Made by a program: the position numbers and the translations under genes
Assembly: GCA_031291445.1 (NCBI GenBank)
Contig: JARLJA010000152.1
Coordinates: 62,001 to 126,000 of the forward strand
From: Xanthobacteraceae bacterium
GTDB lineage: Bacteria > Pseudomonadota > Alphaproteobacteria > Rhizobiales > Xanthobacteraceae
Direction of reading: 5' to 3'
Length of the DNA stretch: 64,000 nucleotides
Shown here: piece by piece, positions 42,106-51,346 of the stretch
Numbering within the stretch: the stretch's first letter is position 1
How the letters are laid out: every line of letters begins with the position of its first letter
Notes under the pieces: model-generated
Seen by the model: the letters and a program-made list of their open reading frames with translations, nothing else
Told to the model about the DNA's origin: nothing
The model's database searches: none

Positions 42106-42130
42106 GGGGGGCGTGCGATGCACGCCCCCC
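42106..42130 (+). terminator. Intrinsic terminator after the phosphoesterase-like gene
   Basis: An 11-base-pair stem GGGGGGCGTGC / GCACGCCCCCC with a GAT loop, followed by GTTTT, lies 37 bases after the stop. Confidence 0.9.
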
Positions 42131-42162
42131 GTTTTCCGTTGAGACCCGCTGATTGCTCGTCG

Positions 42163-42435
42163 CTACTCCGCGGCGGCGCGATGCGAGCGCTTCTGCCGAT
42201 ATTCCCGCAGGATGGCCAGGGTCTCGTTGATTTGCTCGAGGCAACCGGCTTCGTCGCCCTCGTGGCGGGAATCGCGGGCGCGGCCGATGTCCCTCAGGAC
42301 GGCGACGCGTCCCGCCGACGGCGGCAACTTGTCGGCAAGGGTCACCGCTTCATTGAGCTTGTCGAGGCAGGTTCCGGCTGCCGCCGTATCCGCAATGCCG
42401 AGTCCCAAGAGCACAATCAGTCCCGTGAAGCGCAT
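42163..42435 (-). CDS. Small secreted helical protein
   Basis: This 90-residue protein has a signal peptide (MRFTGLIVLLGLGIADTAAA-GT) and a mature helical hairpin with one Cys in each half (TCLDKLNEAVTLADKLPPSA and EAGCLEQINETLAILREYRQ). The two Cys could form a disulfide. The helix pair resembles half a TPR-like unit. An AAAGGA site precedes the ATG. Many Bradyrhizobium genomes carry such proteins; the role is not known. It is convergent with the phosphoesterase-like gene. Confidence 0.72.
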   Translation of the reverse strand: MRFTGLIVLLGLGIADTAAAGTCLDKLNEAVTLADKLPPSAGRVAVLRDIGRARDSRHEGDEAGCLEQINETLAILREYRQKRSHRAAAE

Positions 42436-42537
42436 GGATCAATCCTTTCAGTTGAGATTTCGACGAAAAAAGCGCGGCGCCGCGCGTTGCGGGGACAACC
42501 ACGATCACGACGGCAGGTCGTGGTGCCAAGCCCGGCG

Positions 42538-42981
42538 CTACCGCAGGCCATGTGGTGACCGCCGCGGATCCACCGGACTGCCGGGGGGCGGCGGTCCGTG
42601 TGCTTCGTCGTCGTCCGCGTCCTGCCGGGGCGGCGGTATGGGCGACGTGACCGCGACGGCTGTGGGATCTCCCATGATGGAGACCTGATACGCGCGCCCG
42701 CCGCGACTAAGGACCACTCGCTCCCGATCGATCCGCTCGACCCGCCAGCCCAGGAACTCCTCGCCTTCACGGACTGCCCGCGATCCTTCCGTCCTGTCGC
42801 CGACCAGGACCGCGACGTGCGCGTTGTCCGAGATGATCGTGCCCGCGAGGCGGGGTGGGGAAGAGGCGTCGGCCAACGCGGAGCGCGCGAAGGACAGCCC
42901 GACGAAGGATACGATCGCCAGCGCCGTCAGGGAGGCATGACGACGCCTCAGGATCTTTCCGGCGGTCGAATCGAGGCGCAT
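42538..42981 (-). CDS. GspC/PilP-like protein with type II secretion homology region
   Basis: This 147-residue protein has an N-terminal basic stretch and a membrane segment (LTALAIVSFVGLSFARSALA). The middle reads LAGTIISDNAHVAVLVGD, AVREGEEFLGWRVERIDRER, VVLSRGGRAYQVS: the beta-rich HR domain of GspC, which contacts the secretin periplasmic domain. The end is Pro-rich. It is shorter than full GspC (about 280) and lies alone here, some 20 kb from the gspD gene end at 63426. It may be a GspC/GspN-like part of that secretion system. Confidence 0.66.
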   Translation of the reverse strand: MRLDSTAGKILRRRHASLTALAIVSFVGLSFARSALADASSPPRLAGTIISDNAHVAVLVGDRTEGSRAVREGEEFLGWRVERIDRERVVLSRGGRAYQVSIMGDPTAVAVTSPIPPPRQDADDDEAHGPPPPGSPVDPRRSPHGLR

Positions 42982-43318
42982 GAATCAGGTACTCTCGCGG
43001 CGCGACGCCGCATCCACGCAAAAAACATAGCCCCCGGAAGCATTGCGGTGAAGATTAATTCCGTGAACTTTTCATGATGCACGCGATGCCTCGGGCCGGC
43101 GGAGTGGCGTGTTCGACCTTTATTTAATCCCGCGACTGGTGAGCGGCGCCGCCGTATCGCGCAGGAATGTTCGCGTCAACGGAGGCTGAAGCGGCCCCGG
43201 CGGGCTTCCAATTTAATCGACCGGCGGCGCGTAGTTTAAAGTGAAATTATGCCGTCATCCGCGCGTCATGTTTCCCGGAAATATATGTTGACGGAATTTT
43301 AATCCATTGGGGGATCAG
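42982..43318. other. AT-rich divergent promoter region
   Basis: No gene is seen in these 337 bases. Several TTTAAT-type elements (for example near 43123, 43211, 43236 and 43299) lie upstream of the PEPxxWA-CTERM gene at 43319, and the 43300-43312 stretch ends in the GGGGGAT ribosome region. Confidence 0.55.
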
Positions 43319-44893
43319 ATGTTTGTTAAATCGACCAAAATCCATCGTGCGGTGCTGCTCGCGGGCGCGAGCCTGGCGGCGCTGGCGGCGACCGGCGAAG
43401 CCCGCGCCGACTTCATCCTGAACGGCAGCCTGCTGGTCTCGTCAACGACCTATCAGGACACCGGCGCGGTGGCCGGTCTCGTTGCCGGCAGCTCGCAGCT
43501 GCCGGGAACCGTCAACAAGACCACCAATGCCTATACCCCCGCCACAGCGGTGTCCGGCGGCAATCTCAACACCGTCTGGAACAACGCCAGCGTGGACAGC
43601 TCGTTCGGCGTCACCTCGGCGATCACGTTGCAGGATCAGAACGCCAACACCGGCGCGGTCAACGGCACGCTCGCTGTCAATCCGAACATCGTCTCGACCA
43701 GCTTCAGCTCGAAGTCGGAACTCGGCCTCAACATCACCAACACCTCGTCCGGCTTCGTCGCGACCTTCATGGGCTATGCCGGCGGCGGCGTCGGCAACCT
43801 CGACGTCTCCAACTCGGACACCACCGCCTACAAGGACACCACCAATCCGGTCACCCGCCAGTTTGCGCCCGGCGCCAACCAGACGTACGCGTACAACCGT
43901 TCCGTCGTCGCCGTGAACGCCAACGGTACCTACTCGACGACCCAGACTCTGGCCTACGGCGGCAACAACGGCCGCTCCGCGGTGCTGGCGCCGAACGGCA
44001 GCTACTACACGGTCGGCAATTCCAACAACGGCACCGGCACGCCGAGCCAGTTGACCAATTCGACCGGCCTGGAAGTCGTGACGCCGGGATCCACGCCCAA
44101 CTCCACGATGATCAATCCGGGCTACACCTCGATCTCGGGCGACAAGGCCGGCAAGGACTCCAACTTCCGTGACGTCGTCCTCAATCCGTACAACAATCAG
44201 CTTTATTTCACCAAGGGTAGCGGCAGCAACGGCATCGACACCGTCTACACGGTGAGCAACCCGAACGGTCAGCTGCCGACTGCGGCGACTGCCAGCCAGG
44301 CGACCATCAGCGTGGCGCCGGGCTTTACGACCGACTCGGCCAAGACGACCGGCGGCAACTTCACGCCGTTCGGTCTGTTCTTCGCTAATGCCACGACGAT
44401 GTACGTCGCCGACGAAGGTACCGGCAATAGCACCGACACCGGCACCAACGCCGGTCTCGAAAAATGGTCGCTGGTCAACGGCACCTGGAAGCTCGACTAC
44501 ACCCTGCGGTCCGGCCTGATCGGCAAGAGCTACACCGTCGCCGGCTGGAACTACACCGAGACGACGACGGGCCTGCGCGACCTCACCGGCCGCGTCAATG
44601 CCGACGGTTCGGTGACGCTGTGGGCGGTGACGGCGACCTCCAGCGGCTCGGGCGACAACGGTGCCGATCCGAACCAGATCGTGACGATCACCGACAGCCT
44701 GGGCTCGACCAGCCTGCCGACCAGCGAGAGCTTCTCGACCTACGACGGCCCGCAGGCCGGCCTGCGCTACGGCGGCGTCGCCTTTGCCTCCGCGGCTCCG
44801 GAGCCCTCCACCTGGGCGATGCTGATCCTCGGCTTCCTCGGCATCGGCTTCCTGGCCTACCGCAAGAAGGCTTCGGCGCTTCGCCTCGCTTGA
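43319..44893 (+). CDS. Large secreted PEPxxWA-CTERM protein, paralogue of the 37033-38496 protein
   Basis: The ATG at 43319 gives 524 residues with a signal peptide (LAALAATGEARA-DF). The body is Asn/Thr/Ser/Gly-rich beta structure. It shares with the paralogue the segments FFANATTMYVADEGTGNS, LEKWSLVNGTWKLDYTLRSG and LPTSESFSTYDG, which look like propeller blades. The tail is PEPSTWAMLILGFLGIGFLA then YRKK. It is followed by a terminator and is transcribed alone. Export to the outer surface is inferred from the tail. Confidence 0.85.
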   Translation: MFVKSTKIHRAVLLAGASLAALAATGEARADFILNGSLLVSSTTYQDTGAVAGLVAGSSQLPGTVNKTTNAYTPATAVSGGNLNTVWNNASVDSSFGVTSAITLQDQNANTGAVNGTLAVNPNIVSTSFSSKSELGLNITNTSSGFVATFMGYAGGGVGNLDVSNSDTTAYKDTTNPVTRQFAPGANQTYAYNRSVVAVNANGTYSTTQTLAYGGNNGRSAVLAPNGSYYTVGNSNNGTGTPSQLTNSTGLEVVTPGSTPNSTMINPGYTSISGDKAGKDSNFRDVVLNPYNNQLYFTKGSGSNGIDTVYTVSNPNGQLPTAATASQATISVAPGFTTDSAKTTGGNFTPFGLFFANATTMYVADEGTGNSTDTGTNAGLEKWSLVNGTWKLDYTLRSGLIGKSYTVAGWNYTETTTGLRDLTGRVNADGSVTLWAVTATSSGSGDNGADPNQIVTITDSLGSTSLPTSESFSTYDGPQAGLRYGGVAFASAAPEPSTWAMLILGFLGIGFLAYRKKASALRLA

Positions 44894-44915
44894 TCCGCGC
44901 CAACGACCTCGCGAG

Positions 44916-44938
44916 AGCCGCCTCCTCTGGAGGCGGCT
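44916..44938 (+). terminator. Intrinsic terminator
   Basis: A 10-base-pair stem AGCCGCCTCC / GGAGGCGGCT with a TCT loop is followed by TTTTT, 23 bases after the stop of the PEPxxWA-CTERM gene. Confidence 0.93.
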
Positions 44939-45053
44939 TTTTCGTTCGACCAAATGGCTGTAACGGAGATGATGAAAACTCGGCGATGTCGCCGGTGAAA
45001 TGCGGCGGGGCGATGCGGCATCCCGTCAAACAGCATGTCGCGCCCGAAGCCGC

Positions 45054-46496
45054 TTAGGTGCGAGCGCTTCCCGGATGCGGGGGAGCGAGCTGGAGCTTGA
45101 AGTGGAGAAGCGCCAGGGCCGTGGCCAGCGCCGCGTAATTTCCCAACAGTTCGGAATAACCGACGAGGAACGGTCCCCGCAGGATCATGATCGCATACAT
45201 TGGCGTCAGGCACGCCATCAGCTGAAGCGGGGAGTCGCGCTCGGCGGACCTCGCCGCGCGTTCAAGAACGACGAAGCCCGCCCAAACCAGCGCGCCGAAC
45301 ACGGCCGCGCCGATCATGCCGCAGGCGAAATAGCCCTCGGCCGGCGGCGGTGACGACACATTGTCGGTCCAGACGTCCCGGTAATAGCGCAACTGCGGAA
45401 AGATGTAGTAGCCGACATGCTCGGATTTGCCAGGCCAGATCGCGCGCGGAATGAAGAACAGCAGCGCCGAAAGGATGTTGGTCCCGTAGCTGAATCCCTC
45501 ATTGCCGACATAGTGGATCACGTGCACAATGAGTGAGAAGCAGTCGAAGTCCAGATGGGCAAAGAACCTCTCGAACGGCCGGACTTCGGCTCCGAAGCTG
45601 GTGGCGGTACGAAATGCGTTGAGCAACGGTGACACCGCGATTCCCGCAGCGAGAAACAGCGCCAGCAGCCGGGTATTATTCCAGCGAGTCAGGGCGAGTA
45701 GCGCAAACACCAGAAGCGCGGAAATCCTGAAACGCGGGAGAACCGCCGGATTGAGCGTGATGACGCCGGCCAGCGTCGCCAGGACGAAAAACGCCATGAT
45801 CCAGAGCCGCTCCCGCTTGATCAGCGCGCTCCTGAGGCCAATGACCGATCCGATCAGGATGAGAGGCGACAGGAAGCTCGTGAGCAGCAGCGATCCGGAC
45901 TTGTCGAGAGTGCTGATGACGAACTGGGACAGCTCGTACCGGCTGGTCAGCAGTAGCGGCCCGAAGAATGCCAGCACCACGCCGACCGCGATCGCAATCG
46001 CAGTCCACAGCACGAGAGGATAGTACGGCGCGCGATAGATCGATCGCGCCAGGAAGCTGGGTAATCGCCCAGTGCTCCTCACCGGCCGTCCGCAGACCAG
46101 GAGCGCGATCAACCCCGTCACGGTAAATGTCAGGCAACACACGAGCGCAGCGTTGAAGTCGTTCTCGTAGGAAAAAATAGGGTCGAACTTGACCCCGATC
46201 TGTTGGATCGGAGCAATCGCTAGAAAGATGAAATCGAAATAGAAACTGGTCATCAAGATCGGGTGCCGGCAACGCATCGCCACCACGAGTCCCGCGATCG
46301 CGAGTGCGCCATTGATTCCGAGCAGGAGGTTGGCGCCTCCCATCTCGGGACGCTCCGCGTCGCAAACGAACATCACCCACGCCAGCAGCGACGCGGCGAG
46401 CACGACGATCGACAGATCGAAAAGGTCACGCAGCCCGATCACCGGTCGCCCCACGCCAATAGTATGGTCAGACTTGGCGATAGCCGGCGTTGACAT
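45054..46496 (-). CDS. Wzy-like oligosaccharide repeat-unit polymerase (membrane)
   Basis: This 480-residue protein has about eleven to twelve membrane segments and a large loop near residues 290-410 that includes EGFSYGTNILSALLFFIPRA and PGKSEHVGYY. That matches the O-antigen/exopolysaccharide polymerase group with a large periplasmic loop. It would join lipid-linked repeat units in the periplasm. Neighbours are a methyltransferase, a flippase and export genes. The start at 46496 is likely, but other ATGs are close. Confidence 0.75.
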   Translation of the reverse strand: MSTPAIAKSDHTIGVGRPVIGLRDLFDLSIVVLAASLLAWVMFVCDAERPEMGGANLLLGINGALAIAGLVVAMRCRHPILMTSFYFDFIFLAIAPIQQIGVKFDPIFSYENDFNAALVCCLTFTVTGLIALLVCGRPVRSTGRLPSFLARSIYRAPYYPLVLWTAIAIAVGVVLAFFGPLLLTSRYELSQFVISTLDKSGSLLLTSFLSPLILIGSVIGLRSALIKRERLWIMAFFVLATLAGVITLNPAVLPRFRISALLVFALLALTRWNNTRLLALFLAAGIAVSPLLNAFRTATSFGAEVRPFERFFAHLDFDCFSLIVHVIHYVGNEGFSYGTNILSALLFFIPRAIWPGKSEHVGYYIFPQLRYYRDVWTDNVSSPPPAEGYFACGMIGAAVFGALVWAGFVVLERAARSAERDSPLQLMACLTPMYAIMILRGPFLVGYSELLGNYAALATALALLHFKLQLAPPHPGSART

Positions 46497-46553
46497 GAGC
46501 CCGTCGTGTTCGTCTGCTTTAAGTCAGGAACATTCACGATAGCTGTTGGCTGG

Positions 46554-47360
46554 ATGTCGAATCAAGCACCATCCACATTAACGCCGTTGGAATCGGTTTC
46601 GGCCGGAACCGGTCCGGGCGCCGGGATCGATGCCCGTTTTTTTCCGGAAGTCCGCGCCGGTGGATTTTCGCGCTACGATGGAACGGTGCAGTTCTACGCC
46701 CGCGTCAATGCAATCCTGCGTGCCGACGCCGTGGCACTCGACTTCGGAGCTGGCCGCGGCGTTTCGCACATCGACGATCCCGTTCCATACCGGCGCCAAC
46801 TGGTGCGCCTCCAAGGCAAGGTGCGCAAGCTGATCGGTGCCGACGTCGACCCGATCGTCAAGACCAACCCAGCTATCGATGAAGCCATCGTGATCGATGC
46901 CACAGGACGTTTGCCGCTTGCGGATCGTTCGGTCGATATCATCGTTTCGGACCATACCTTCGAACACCTCGAAGATCCCGGTGCGGTGGCCCGCGAATTC
47001 GATCGGATCCTGACCCCCGGTGGCTGGATCTGCGCGAGAACGCCCAATCGCCACGGCTATATCGCCATCATGAACATGGTGATCCCCGAAGCGCTCCGGC
47101 GCCGAACCCTGCACTCGGCGCAACGGGAACGCAAGGACATGGACGTCTTCCCGGCGTTCTATCGGCTCAATAGCTCGGCAGCCTTGCGACGGTATTTCGA
47201 TCCGAGCCGCTACGATCACTGCTCCTATACCTGGGACTCCGAGCCCGCTTACCATTTCTCGTCCCCAGTTGCCTATGCGCTATTTCTTGCGCTTCACGCG
47301 ATCACGCCGTCCGCGCTGAAGACGATGCAGTATATCTTCTTGCGCAAGAAGGGCGCCTGA
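46554..47360 (+). CDS. SAM-dependent methyltransferase
   Basis: I start at ATG 46554 (MSNQAPSTLTP), 268 residues. It is a class I methyltransferase with motif I ALDFGAGRGVSHIDD, the acidic motif II GADVDP, motif III VDIIVSDHTFEHLEDPGAVA and ILTPGGWICARTPN. Neighbouring genes point to sugar or glycolipid methylation in exopolysaccharide assembly. It is divergent from the Wzy-like gene, with 57 bases between starts. Confidence 0.82.
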   Translation: MSNQAPSTLTPLESVSAGTGPGAGIDARFFPEVRAGGFSRYDGTVQFYARVNAILRADAVALDFGAGRGVSHIDDPVPYRRQLVRLQGKVRKLIGADVDPIVKTNPAIDEAIVIDATGRLPLADRSVDIIVSDHTFEHLEDPGAVAREFDRILTPGGWICARTPNRHGYIAIMNMVIPEALRRRTLHSAQRERKDMDVFPAFYRLNSSAALRRYFDPSRYDHCSYTWDSEPAYHFSSPVAYALFLALHAITPSALKTMQYIFLRKKGA

Positions 47361-47678
47361 CGGGCCTCAGGCCCTCGCGGTCGACAGAGGTGTGCGAGTG
47401 CGCGGGGGGCATAGCCAACAGAGTGGCTCGACTCGACGCGTCCCCGATCCTTGCCAATTCCCGATTCGCTTCCCATGGAAGCCATGTCGTGCGCCGCAGC
47501 GACCCGGCGTCTGCATCTACGTTACCGCTTGCCCAGGCTCGAGCGAATCTTTCTATTCGTGCCACCGAGACATAGTGGACCCATACCCGCCTTTGCGGCG
47601 CCGATCAGGTGCCGCACTACCGTCATGCCGACTTCATCTCACCGCGATAAATTGTTCGCGATCGATGAATGGTGCCAG
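47361..47678. other. Intergenic stretch, no gene seen
   Basis: These 318 bases hold only a frame extending upstream from the next gene with no signal peptide and no ribosome site. I see no repeat or terminator. Confidence 0.5.
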
Positions 47679-48143
47679 ATGTCGCAAACATCGCTCAAGG
47701 AAGTTGTGAAAGGCGCTTCGTTGTTCGCCATCTTCTTGGCCGCGGCGGCGTCCGGCAGCTCGGCGCAGACTGTGGTGCCCGCCACACCCTTCTCCATGAG
47801 CGTCTTTACGATCAGCGGCCCGATCAATCTGGTTGTCCCGGTGGTGCCCGGAAAATACTTCTATCTCTCCGATATTTCAGTCACCGGTGATGGCGGCATC
47901 TCCGCGTCGTCGTCGTCGAACGTGGCAAGAATTAGCTACTACGGGCTGTTGAATGGCTCGGCACCAGACGACATCGTTCCTCTCGGCGCGGTGAGACAGA
48001 TCGATTTTCATCGTGCGTTTTCCAATCCATGGCAGTCCACCGACGCCGGCATCACGCCAGTGGGGATTTCGGTCGATCCCGTTATTTCAGTCAACGGCGG
48101 TGGCGGAAATATCGTCGCGCGGGTCATCGGGTTCTATCGATGA
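47679..48143 (+). CDS. Secreted protein of unknown function, tandem paralogue 1
   Basis: This 154-residue protein (start MSQTSLKEVVKG) has a signal peptide ending SGSSA-QT. The body is beta-rich: VVPATPFSMSVFTISGP, KYFYLSDISVTGDG, then QIDFHRAFSNPWQSTDAG and IVARVIGFYR. The next gene has the same layout and key positions (VP.TPF, HR..S.PWQS, ARV.GFY), so they arose by duplication. I do not recognise a family. It lies in the exopolysaccharide locus. Confidence 0.72.
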   Translation: MSQTSLKEVVKGASLFAIFLAAAASGSSAQTVVPATPFSMSVFTISGPINLVVPVVPGKYFYLSDISVTGDGGISASSSSNVARISYYGLLNGSAPDDIVPLGAVRQIDFHRAFSNPWQSTDAGITPVGISVDPVISVNGGGGNIVARVIGFYR

Positions 48144-48237
48144 AACGCCAACAGGACATCCGGAGCGGCAGACGCCCCGTTTCCCTCGATCGCGTCTTCC
48201 TCACTGTGCACGAATTCAGAATAACAGAGGTGCCCTC

Positions 48238-48696
48238 ATGAAACGCGCAGCAATCGGATTGATGTTGGCCGCGGTTGGCGAACAGCCCACGCTGGCGGAC
48301 ACGACCGTGCCCGGAACCCCATTTGCCGTCTCCGCTGCGGTGCCAGACGGCAGCACGCCCCTCGTCCTCAACATTCCCGCGAACCAGGGGACGTATATTT
48401 ACGTGACCGACTTTTCCGTGACCGGCACCGGGGTCACGACGCCGGCGATGGTCCTGATCACCTATCAGGGAATGTCGGATGGTGTTGGATCGAAGGTCCA
48501 ATCGTTCGACGTTCTGGTACCGCCGGCGCAATCCCTGGGGCAGCAGATCAATTTCCATCGTTCCTATTCCTATCCGTGGCAATCGATGGCGCCCGGCGTC
48601 GCATCGACGGGCGCCGGGCAGGTGCAGATCATCGTCAGCCCGCTCGGTGCCGGAAACTATGGCGCGGTTGCACGGGTCGTCGGATTTTATCAATGA
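48238..48696 (+). CDS. Secreted protein of unknown function, tandem paralogue 2
   Basis: This 152-residue protein starts at ATG 48238 behind AGAGGTG. The signal peptide is MKRAAIGLMLAAVGEQPTLA-DT. The mature part shares TTVPGTPFAVSAAVPDG, TYIYVTDFSVTGTG, QINFHRSYSYPWQSMAPG and GAVARVVGFYQ with the gene 94 bases upstream. A beta-sandwich fold is likely. Its stop overlaps the next ATG by four bases. No function is known to me. Confidence 0.75.
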   Translation: MKRAAIGLMLAAVGEQPTLADTTVPGTPFAVSAAVPDGSTPLVLNIPANQGTYIYVTDFSVTGTGVTTPAMVLITYQGMSDGVGSKVQSFDVLVPPAQSLGQQINFHRSYSYPWQSMAPGVASTGAGQVQIIVSPLGAGNYGAVARVVGFYQ

Positions 48697-49544
48697 TCTA
48701 CGAAGTCGTCGCAGCAATCGCAGCGGGAGCTGCGCTGGCCTCGGGTCCCATCGATGAGGACTATACCCAGGCTCAACCCGTGAATCGGCTCCCACCGACC
48801 TTCAGTAGCGGCCAGCTTCGTTATGAACCGACTACCGGCTTTTTGCCGCCGGCGGCGTATCTCGTCGTCTCGAATTCTGAGCTCACTCTTCCGGCCGGTG
48901 CCTTGGTCGGGTACACAATCGGTAATCTCGCAAAGCCCGTGACGAAGATCAGCGGGACCTTCCAATTTCACGCGGGCACCACGGGGCTTGGAAGTGTCAG
49001 CTTCGACGTCTTCAATTCCCTGCCAAACGGAGTGCTGACCCCCGAGTCCGGGTTTCACATCGCCATCACGCCAATTGGATGGGCGCTCCAGGCATTCGTC
49101 AGTCAGATCCCCACTTACAACGCGACGACACAGTCGGTCCAGTGGACAGTGCCAGATCTCTACGCGGCAGATGCGATTACATGGTCACAAGACCCCCTGA
49201 TAGGCTCGATCCCGGTGGCCCACGCATGGTTCACAGTCAACGGCATTGGCAGCGCGTTGCCGATCGAGACGCCTATTTATTTCCAGGCGGTCCTGATGGG
49301 CGCAACTGACGACAGCGCGACCAGCGCAACCTTGACGTTCCTCGTCGGCGGATCCAGTGGTGCCCCGGTTACGCTGTACGGCGACAACGGCAAACAGCAG
49401 TCCACGCCGTATCAGATCCCTCTGTCGCACGTCGCTTCCTCCCTTCCGGCGGTACCGCTGATCGGGCAGTACGCGTGCTGGGAAGTCTATCAGAACGCCA
49501 GCAGCGATGATCGCGCCGGCTTTCTCCATATCCACGCTGAGTGA
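48693..49544 (+). CDS. Hypothetical protein coupled to the tandem pair
   Basis: This 283-residue protein overlaps the preceding gene (ATGA). The first 17 residues (MIYEVVAAIAAGAALAS) are hydrophobic, but a signal peptide is uncertain. The rest is beta-rich with Ser/Thr/Pro: LVVSNSELTLPAGALVGYTI, TFQFHAGTTGLGSVSFDVFN and ATLTFLVGGSSGAPVTLYGD. The same operon as the paralogous secreted pair suggests a joint surface or extracellular role. I recognise no domain. Confidence 0.65.
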   Translation: MIYEVVAAIAAGAALASGPIDEDYTQAQPVNRLPPTFSSGQLRYEPTTGFLPPAAYLVVSNSELTLPAGALVGYTIGNLAKPVTKISGTFQFHAGTTGLGSVSFDVFNSLPNGVLTPESGFHIAITPIGWALQAFVSQIPTYNATTQSVQWTVPDLYAADAITWSQDPLIGSIPVAHAWFTVNGIGSALPIETPIYFQAVLMGATDDSATSATLTFLVGGSSGAPVTLYGDNGKQQSTPYQIPLSHVASSLPAVPLIGQYACWEVYQNASSDDRAGFLHIHAE

Positions 49545-49760
49545 GTTCCAGGCAAAACCGCGCTGCGCGCCTGGTCGGCTGGTGATATGCTGGCTTGGCC
49601 TTGGGCTTCGGCGATGATGTTCAAATGCCAGGGCCGTGATGCGCGACATCAAACACCTCCGCCCGTGCGGCCGCTGTCGATCAGGTGTCACAATTGATCG
49701 ACTAGAAGAGAATAGTTCGGCGATAGCCGATCGCGAAAGGTGCCTTTGAGGCCGATTGAC

Positions 49761-50552
49761 ATGCTGCCGCTCAAGTATCGCAAGGCGCTGCATTGCCTGC
49801 GCCATCCCTCGTTGTGGCGCGCACTGACGCGTCGCGTCGCGCCCAGCATCGAGCATGCCGCAGCTTTGCGGCATCTGCGTTTCAGGACCATCGTCGATAT
49901 CGGCGCCAACCGCGGCCAGTTCGCACTGTTCGCGCGCCTCCTGAATCCATCCGCTGCAATCATCGTGTTCGAACCCCTGGAGGCGCCCCGGGCCGTATTG
50001 ACGGAGTTGCTGGGCGCCGACCCGCGTGTGCGGTGCCATGGCGTGGCGGTCGGAGCCTTGAGTCATGACGCGACCTTTTTCGTGACCGCGAAGGACGATT
50101 CTTCGTCGCTGTTGCCGGTTGCGGATCGCCAGCGCGAGATCTTCGGGACCGTCGAAAGCAGCACCGCCACAGTGCCGGTCCGCCGGCTGTCGCAGGTGGT
50201 TTCTCCGTCCGACCTGGAGGAGCCCAGCCTGCTCAAGATCGACGTGCAGGGCAGCGAGCTCGATGTGCTGCGCGGGTCGGAGGACCTCCTCGGCCGGTTT
50301 GCCGCCATCTACGTCGAGTGCTCCTATCTGCCCCTTTACCAGAACCAGGCGCTCGCCAAGGACGTCATATCGTGGCTGGAGGAGCGCGGCTTCGTGCTCG
50401 GCGGCGTATTCAACCAGCACGATCACCCCGGGGTCGGTCCGGTCCAGGCCGATTTCCTGTTTCTCCGCGCCGAGTCGCCGGCGCTCGCCCACGGTGCAGA
50501 AGCACAACCAATCCGCGCAATTCCGGCCGCGCCTGTGCAGAGCCGAGTGTAA
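49761..50552 (+). CDS. FkbM-family methyltransferase
   Basis: I prefer ATG 49761 (MLPLKYRKALHC) over the GTG at 49740; the product is 263 residues. It has the FkbM motif I TIVDIGANRGQFALFA, then IIVFEPLEAP, the SAM contact VAVGALSHDATF and the late strand LLKIDVQGSELDVLRGSED. These enzymes O-methylate sugars or polyketides. In this locus it probably modifies the exopolysaccharide repeat unit. Confidence 0.86.
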   Translation: MLPLKYRKALHCLRHPSLWRALTRRVAPSIEHAAALRHLRFRTIVDIGANRGQFALFARLLNPSAAIIVFEPLEAPRAVLTELLGADPRVRCHGVAVGALSHDATFFVTAKDDSSSLLPVADRQREIFGTVESSTATVPVRRLSQVVSPSDLEEPSLLKIDVQGSELDVLRGSEDLLGRFAAIYVECSYLPLYQNQALAKDVISWLEERGFVLGGVFNQHDHPGVGPVQADFLFLRAESPALAHGAEAQPIRAIPAAPVQSRV

Positions 50553-50623
50553 TAATAGTGTAAATAAAACTGTGTTGTGTGCGTGTGTATTGGCGCACTA
50601 GGGCGGGACGGGTCAGGCTTGCG

Positions 50624-51304
50624 ATGTCTTCTGGCTTGAAGATCATAGTCCAACTCATTGGTTTTGCACTGCCTTGGCGATTGCGCAGACCCCTTCTCGC
50701 CAAGGCGCTGGGCTACACCATCGATCCGACCGCCCGCATCGGATTTTCGATCCTGCTTGCGGATCATGCGGAAATCGGCGCTCGCGCCTCGATCGGGCAC
50801 CTGAACTATATTGGAGTGCTAGATCGGCTTGTGCTGGGCGAAGAGGCTCAGATCGGCCGCTACAACTGGATTGCCGGACTGTCGCGGCGCCTCAACTCGC
50901 CCTTCTTCAAGAGCAAGTCTTCCCGCCGCTCCGACCTCGTGCTCGGCCGCGGGTCGAACATCGCGAACTGGCATCTGATCGACTGCACCGACGCGGTCGA
51001 ATTCGGAGAGTTTTCGGGTCTTGCCGGATCACGCTCCCAGATCGTCACGCACGGCGTTGACATCATCAGGATGAAACAAACCTGCGCTCCCGTCGTCATC
51101 GGCTCAAACTCGATGCTTGCCACTGGCGTCATCGTCATGAAAGGTGTGACCATCACCTCATGCTGCATCGTCGGCGCCGGCTCGGTGGTGACGAAGTCGA
51201 TCCGGGAACCTCACACCATGTTTGCGGGCAATCCCGCGGAGTTTGTGCGGAAGCTGCCGGAAAATGCCATGTATTTCAGCCGGACAGAAAGCGTCATTTA
51301 CTGA
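50624..51304 (+). CDS. Hexapeptide-repeat acyltransferase (WcaF/CatB-like)
   Basis: The ATG at 50624 (MSSGLKIIVQLIG) gives 226 residues. The body is a left-handed beta helix with hexapeptide turns: IDPTARIGFSILLADHAEIG, LVLGEEAQIGRYNWI, VVIGSNSMLATGVIVM, GVTITSCCIVGAGSVVTKSI, and the end MFAGNPAEFVRKL. Such enzymes acetylate sugars with acetyl-CoA as trimers. It likely decorates the exopolysaccharide. The acetyl-acceptor residue His is not certain. Confidence 0.8.
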   Translation: MSSGLKIIVQLIGFALPWRLRRPLLAKALGYTIDPTARIGFSILLADHAEIGARASIGHLNYIGVLDRLVLGEEAQIGRYNWIAGLSRRLNSPFFKSKSSRRSDLVLGRGSNIANWHLIDCTDAVEFGEFSGLAGSRSQIVTHGVDIIRMKQTCAPVVIGSNSMLATGVIVMKGVTITSCCIVGAGSVVTKSIREPHTMFAGNPAEFVRKLPENAMYFSRTESVIY

Positions 51305-51346
51305 GCCGGCACTTGCGTGGCACGGAGGCGGCTCCTTGAGATCAGG

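Noticed and set aside
39736-42123. A 795-codon minus-strand frame
   Set aside because: Antisense to the phosphoesterase-like gene, with no motif or ribosome site.
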